A program made the translations under genes and the position numbers. The notes under the pieces are model-generated. The model saw nothing but the letters and a program-made list of their open reading frames with translations, was not told the DNA's origin and did no database searches. A stretch of DNA of 64,000 bases from NCBI GenBank assembly GCA_030268105.1, contig BSDZ01000079.1, forward strand, positions 2,113,501-2,177,500, written 5' to 3'. Positions 59,638-64,000 of the stretch are shown in pieces. This DNA comes from Volvox africanus. Its lineage: Eukaryota > Chlorophyta > Chlorophyceae > Chlamydomonadales > Volvocaceae. The stretch's first letter is position 1, and each line of letters opens with the position of its first letter.

Positions 59638-62157
59638 TTCTCACGACGTCGAGTGCTATGAGCTGGCAGTGCTACTCAATCTGCCACGATGTGCGGGCCT
59701 CGTCCTGGTACGTCGTACATGGAACCCTTAAATTGGGCAGGCCGTGATGTAGCGGGTTGCGACTAGTCACCTAGTCACGTAGTCACCTAGTCATAACAAG
59801 CCTGTCATCATGCCTGCACCAATTTAATACATATATTGCGCCGCACCGGGGCGGGGTGCTGTACGCATTTCCTGGGTCCTCTCGACATCAACCTTATCAA
59901 CGACCTCAGCCATGCATGCCACGAAACGGTATCCTTCTTGCCGTACATTACATGACATGATAACACATTACAATACATTACCAGTACGATTGCATGCTTC
60001 CATCAGGTTGAGGTTCAATGGAATGGTCAGCCCGGTCACGTAGTGCCGCTCATATCTATTTCGGCCGACGATGCCGCTGTGGCGTCAGAGCTACAGAGCC
60101 TCGCGGACGCCGTGGCGGCGGTGGCGGCGCCGTCATCGACTGCACCGAACACCGATGCCGCCGTCACGCTGAACGCTGCGTTTGCACGGCGCCGGCAGCA
60201 GTTTCTTGATAGTTTCCTGCTAGATACTGGCGTGTGGGCAGCAGCAGCAGCAGCAGCGCAGTCGCAAATGCCGCCGCTGGGTGGCCCCCACGCCGCGCAG
60301 GCCTGCAACAGCCCTGCGGTGCAGCACCAGCAGCTACACCCCCGGCAGCGGGCGCGGCTGGGCACGAACTTGCTACGGTTCGCTATGCACTCGGGACTTA
60401 GGGCGACGGAGGCTTGGTTGATGCAAGGATTGGCGGAGCTGGAGCTGGACCTAGCGGATGTGGAGGCGCGTGGAAAGTGCGTGGGAATGGATGGAAGTGC
60501 AACCGCAGCATGTAATGGAGCAGTTTTTGCGACAGCAGCAGCTGGGGCAGCAACTGGGGCGACGGCTGGTTGCGGAAATCCTAAGGCGATCAACGTCGAT
60601 CCATCATGCCGCGTATCGGCGCCGGCGTCGGCGTCTTCACTGGCGTCGAGCACGACGGCGGCTGAGCTGCTGCCAACGGCGCATGCTGAGGGTTCCTGCG
60701 GTAGCCTTAGCGACGGCGGAGCCGCCAAGGCCGCCAAAATCGACGAAAGAGCTAAGAATGAAAATGATACGAATGAAAATGAGTGCGACCTTCGGCGCCG
60801 CCATTTGCACACAACATACATTAGCGACGGCGCCGACGGGCGGACTGTGCCATCGGCGGCTAACACGCCAACTAGACACCTGTGCGACACACAGACTAGC
60901 GGCTGCCCATCGTCGGTTATCCGAGGATTAAATACTGTGCGTCAAGTTCTCTCACCAGCGCCGGCGGCGGCAGAGAAGGTTGCGGAAAGCACTCAGTGTA
61001 GTGGTTGGGCTGATTGGCGGCAGGCACTGTTTCAAGTGCTGAAAGGTCGCTCTGTGAAGTCCTCAGAGGAGGAGGAGTACCGGGCGTATGCGGCGCACTG
61101 GACTATCAATCAGGAGCATGTCATGTGGGTGACTCGTTGGGTCGTAACTGCAACGCGCGAAAGTCCGCATCCGAGCAGCAGTCCTGTCTGGTGCCGATGG
61201 TAGTAATTGCGGCGCGGGTAGTAATTGCAGCATTAACGCGTAACCCACACTAAGCCATCGAGGGACCAAATACACCGTGTGACACGGGGACTCCTGTTTT
61301 AAGAAACGCACGGGGTTTGCGCACGACGTACACGGCTAAACGTTATATGCATTTACATTTACATTTACATTTACATTTACATTTACATTTACATTTACAT
61401 TTACATTTACATTTACATTTACATTTACATTTACATTTACATTTACATTTACATTTACATTTACATTTACACACATACACACATACACACATACACACAT
61501 ACACACATACACACATACACACATACACACATACACGCATGCACATTCTTGCGAAGAGGGGCAAGGAACGGAAAAGCGGACTGGTCTTGAATTGCCCTCA
61601 CCTCAAGCCTTCGGGCCAACTAACTAACTAGATGCAATCTAACCGAACGAAATCCACCCTGACCAAAACGTTTCTCCCCCTCGCGCCACTCTCCCCCCCT
61701 TGCAGTCAAACCTTTGAGGTTTTAGCGCTGCTGACGTGGCTCTTCCGCGCTCGAGCCGATGCACTCAACCCCGTCGACGTCACGGCGCTGCTGGGCGGCG
61801 TCCCTGGACTTGCCTCCCTGGCGGCGTACCTGCAGCTTCCGAGAAGCGCCTGGCAGCGTGTGGTAGTGGCGGTGAAGGTACCCCGCTTCGTGACGTACAT
61901 GACCGCGAAGGCGCTGTCATTGGTGTTGAACGTGCCGCTGCCGCCGGGTATGAGCTCCTCCCAGCTTGGTAAATGCATGGTGCTACACGAAGGACTGCTG
62001 CTGCCGTTGGCTTGCCTGGTAGGTAATGACTGGTGCGGAAAGGTGCTGTGTGGGTTGGGGGGGGTGAACAAAAACGTCTTCTTCGATGCGGGTTGTGTGT
62101 CTGTGTCTGTGTCTGTGTCTGTGTCTGTGTCTGTGTCTGTGCATGTGTATGTGCGTA

Positions 62158-62206
<49 letters not shown>

Positions 62207-62807
62207 GTGTGTATGAGTGTTTCACGAACTGTGCCGCAAGTACATGGCGGGCGAACTTTACCCATCCCAACCGAAAAATAGGTTCAGTTCTTGCAGCTTG
62301 GCTAGCTTGTCCTTTTAAGCCCATACGTCTACGTCATGATATCTAGACTCTATCCTCCTCGCAGCCCACCGCTCAGGGCGCACTGAAATAAAAATCAGGA
62401 GACACAGGCGGCGTGGTCTCCTCCCCGTGACCCAGACCATACCAGCATCATCTGCGCTGCACGTACGGCTTTGTCTACCGGTCGACCTTTCCCACCAACT
62501 CCAATCCCCACCGTGCCTTACACGTGCGTTTACCCAGGCTGCTCTGCCGTATCAGCTTCCGCTCCGCTCCACGATCTTTGTGACGATCGCCAAGGTGCTA
62601 CCCTGCATGATAATGATGCTCGTGAGCGGCGTTGCGCCAAACCGCCTCCAAGCCGGCCTCCGCTGCGCCGCAGTCGCAGCGGTGACACTGCCCAACACCA
62701 TAATGTGCTACACGTACCTGCGTGTCTGCTTCACGCGGTGGCGGCGGCAGAGGCAGAGGCATCAGAGCACCAAAGACGGTGGCGCCACGGGGGCCGAGCT
62801 GCAGTGA
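57941..62807 (+). CDS. SPL/SBP-box C-terminal-type protein with membrane segment, 5' end unresolved
   Basis: Four exons join in phase: about 57941-59707, 60007-61124, 61706-62018 and 62538-62807, 1,155 aa as far as seen. The part recognisable in plant SPL1/SPL12-type factors runs from [20 protein letters not shown] through [31 protein letters not shown] and CAGLVLVEVQW. It continues with [17 protein letters not shown] and [20 protein letters not shown]. In plants these segments correspond to the conserved region after the SBP DNA-binding domain. The last exon holds a hydrophobic stretch ([20 protein letters not shown]), as SPL1-type proteins have near their end. No SBP zinc finger is visible upstream in the window. 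The sequence stays open back to an acceptor (GAACGCAG) at 57940 and no ATG is convincing, so exons are missing on the 5' side. Introns 2 and 3 carry long microsatellites. Confidence 0.7.
61351..61535 (+). repeat. (ATTTAC)20 followed by (ACACATAC)n
   Basis: Twenty perfect hexamers occupy 61351-61470, then about eight ACACATAC units run to 61535. Both lie in intron 2 of the SPL-like gene. The open frames here (His-Leu or Asn-Val repeats) are artefacts. Confidence 0.97.
62093..62215 (+). repeat. (TGTGTC)n and (GTATGT)n microsatellites
   Basis: About eight TGTGTC units followed by about ten GTATGT units, in intron 3 of the SPL-like gene, just after its donor. Confidence 0.95.
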
Positions 62808-64000
62808 AAGTGGAAACTTAGGAAAGAGGCAAGCTGGCAGGAGGCAGGAGGCAGGAAGAAAGAGGCAGGGGGCAGGAGGCACGAGGATTTCGCAAGACGG
62901 CCGCTAGCGATGGTAGATGGGAGATATAGGGCGCCGCCGCCGCCGCCGCGTTCATGTAATGCGGTGGTGTGGGTGGGACGTGGATGACGTGCCATTGATA
63001 TTGTCGTGCGGGTGCTAGTGCTGCTCGTCGTCTGCCAACTGGGGACTGTTTATTTGTATGCTGGAATGTGGGAGCATTGCGCGTTATCCCTCGTGACATG
63101 TAATGGTTTTTTTTTGCCACAAGCCGCTTCGGATTGAGCGCGCCAAAGTGGATTGTACAAGGTATAGGCCGTTAGCGGTGGAAAGCGGCGCCGTACAAAC
63201 TGAGACAGGTTGTCCGCCATTGTGTGTGTATGTGTGTTTTGAGTGCCCTGGCGTTTTGCTTGCACGCGTCGTTCTTTTAGGGCCCTATGATAATGTGCTG
63301 TTTGCAGGATGAATATTTATGCTGTGTTTATGTTAGGGCATTAAAAAGAAAAGGCTTTTCGAAGGCACCCATACTTGCACCCATACTTGCACACATCATT
63401 ATGAAAGCCCGCTACGTGTGTCTCTCCAACCAGGTGGGGTGCAACGCACCTGGGAATGATACAGCGTAGCGTGCGTCTCTGCAAAACGTTTGCACAGAAG
63501 CACATAGCAGGTTTCTGTCCCTCGCTTCTTTGCGCGTCCCTCTCAGTTGCACATTCTTTGTTTGTTTTGTTAGTCTCTTATCTTTTGTCTCCATCTCCAT
63601 CGCTGTCTCTCGACGGCCACTTTTCTCGTCTTTGTTGCTATGGCCCCGTGTCATACGGGGCTCGGATCCCGATGATGTTTTGAGGAGTGTACGTGCGCTT
63701 AAAGTGTACGGCATTGAAAGCAAGGCCTGAGGGCCAGCTTGGACCGAGTGCCTGGGTGATACCATGTCCTAAGACTGCCCCAGCCCTGGCTCATCAGATG
63801 AAGACTGGCTGTATTGGGGGCACACGGCAACTTGGCAGACGGTGCCGATGCAAGCGACGAGAGAGCATGTGGCCCTGCTTTTTGGGGGATGTTTTGCCGT
63901 TGGCACCTAACGTCAAAGTTGTTCGCTCGAACAATGTGCGCATTGATTTTGGCGATAGGTTTCATCGGGGACGCCGTGCATATTGCGAGGTGCGATCTGT
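62808..64000. other. 3' UTR of the SPL-like gene and right-hand spacer
   Basis: A purine-rich AGGCAGGAGGCAGGAGG run lies near 62836-62880 and a GCCGCC run near 62931-62948. No exon with a known motif was found up to the edge. Confidence 0.4.

Noticed and set aside
59517..59747. Poly-Gln ORF
   Set aside because: It is an alternative frame of the poly-Ala tract in the SPL-like exon, whose main frame has conserved segments on both sides.
61317..61631. His-Leu, Lys-Cys and Asn-Val repeat ORFs
   Set aside because: They are translations of the ATTTAC and ACACATAC microsatellites in an intron.

Overview
The window looks like nuclear DNA of a volvocine green alga (Volvox-like). The genes are GC-rich and cut into many small exons. 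Splice phases and domain order can be followed by eye in eight genes, several coding regions carry long Ala/Gly/Ser/Pro tracts, TGTAA-type poly(A) signals follow several stop codons, and the spaces between genes are full of microsatellites and short repeats. The species is an inference; no marker gene in the window names it.

Recognised genes, left to right: a left-truncated hypothetical gene (1-1126, minus); an organellar-type RlmH 23S rRNA pseudouridine methyltransferase (4100-6239, minus); NC2alpha/DRAP1, a histone-fold TBP-repressor subunit (6624-8599, minus), divergent from the mitochondrial ATP synthase OSCP subunit (9172-12611, plus); a predicted membrane protein (18040-19086, plus); a Fringe-like glycosyltransferase (19768-23608, minus); a PAS-guanylate cyclase whose PAS domain is split by more than 1,000 low-complexity residues (36045-42805, minus); a WDR53-like WD40 protein (48392-50376, plus); an EF-hand protein (51508-54145, plus); a thioredoxin/GST-N-like fragment (about 55745-56283, minus); and a large protein related to the C-terminal region of SPL/SBP-box factors (57941-62807, plus, 5' end unresolved). 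24-31 kb and 43-48 kb hold almost only repeats.

The main discovery is an AT-rich bacterial island at about 31206-35845. It carries an excisionase-like HTH ORF, an IS200/IS605-type element with both subterminal hairpins, and a traC-traW-traU stretch of an F-type conjugative type IV secretion system. traC is broken, but traW and traU are open from start to stop and keep their operon overlaps. The gene order and base composition fit the mobile conjugative elements of Rickettsiales, which include known endosymbionts of volvocine algae; the donor is inferred. A 399-bp TRIM retroelement with two identical 104-bp terminal repeats, an initiator-Met-type primer-binding site, a polypurine tract and a 5-bp target duplication sits inside the bacterial transposase gene. 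Relatives of its LTR lie in ordinary algal DNA of this window, one of them with its own 5-bp target duplication. This argues strongly that the bacterial DNA is integrated in the nuclear genome and is not a contaminant. A second, more decayed AT-rich island (about 13635-15245) follows the same roughly 90-bp algal repeat that precedes the first island.

Apart from the divergent NC2alpha/OSCP pair there is no sign of functional clustering: the algal genes are unrelated housekeeping and signalling genes. The bacterial operon fragment lacks most of the secretion system and has no visible eukaryotic expression signals.
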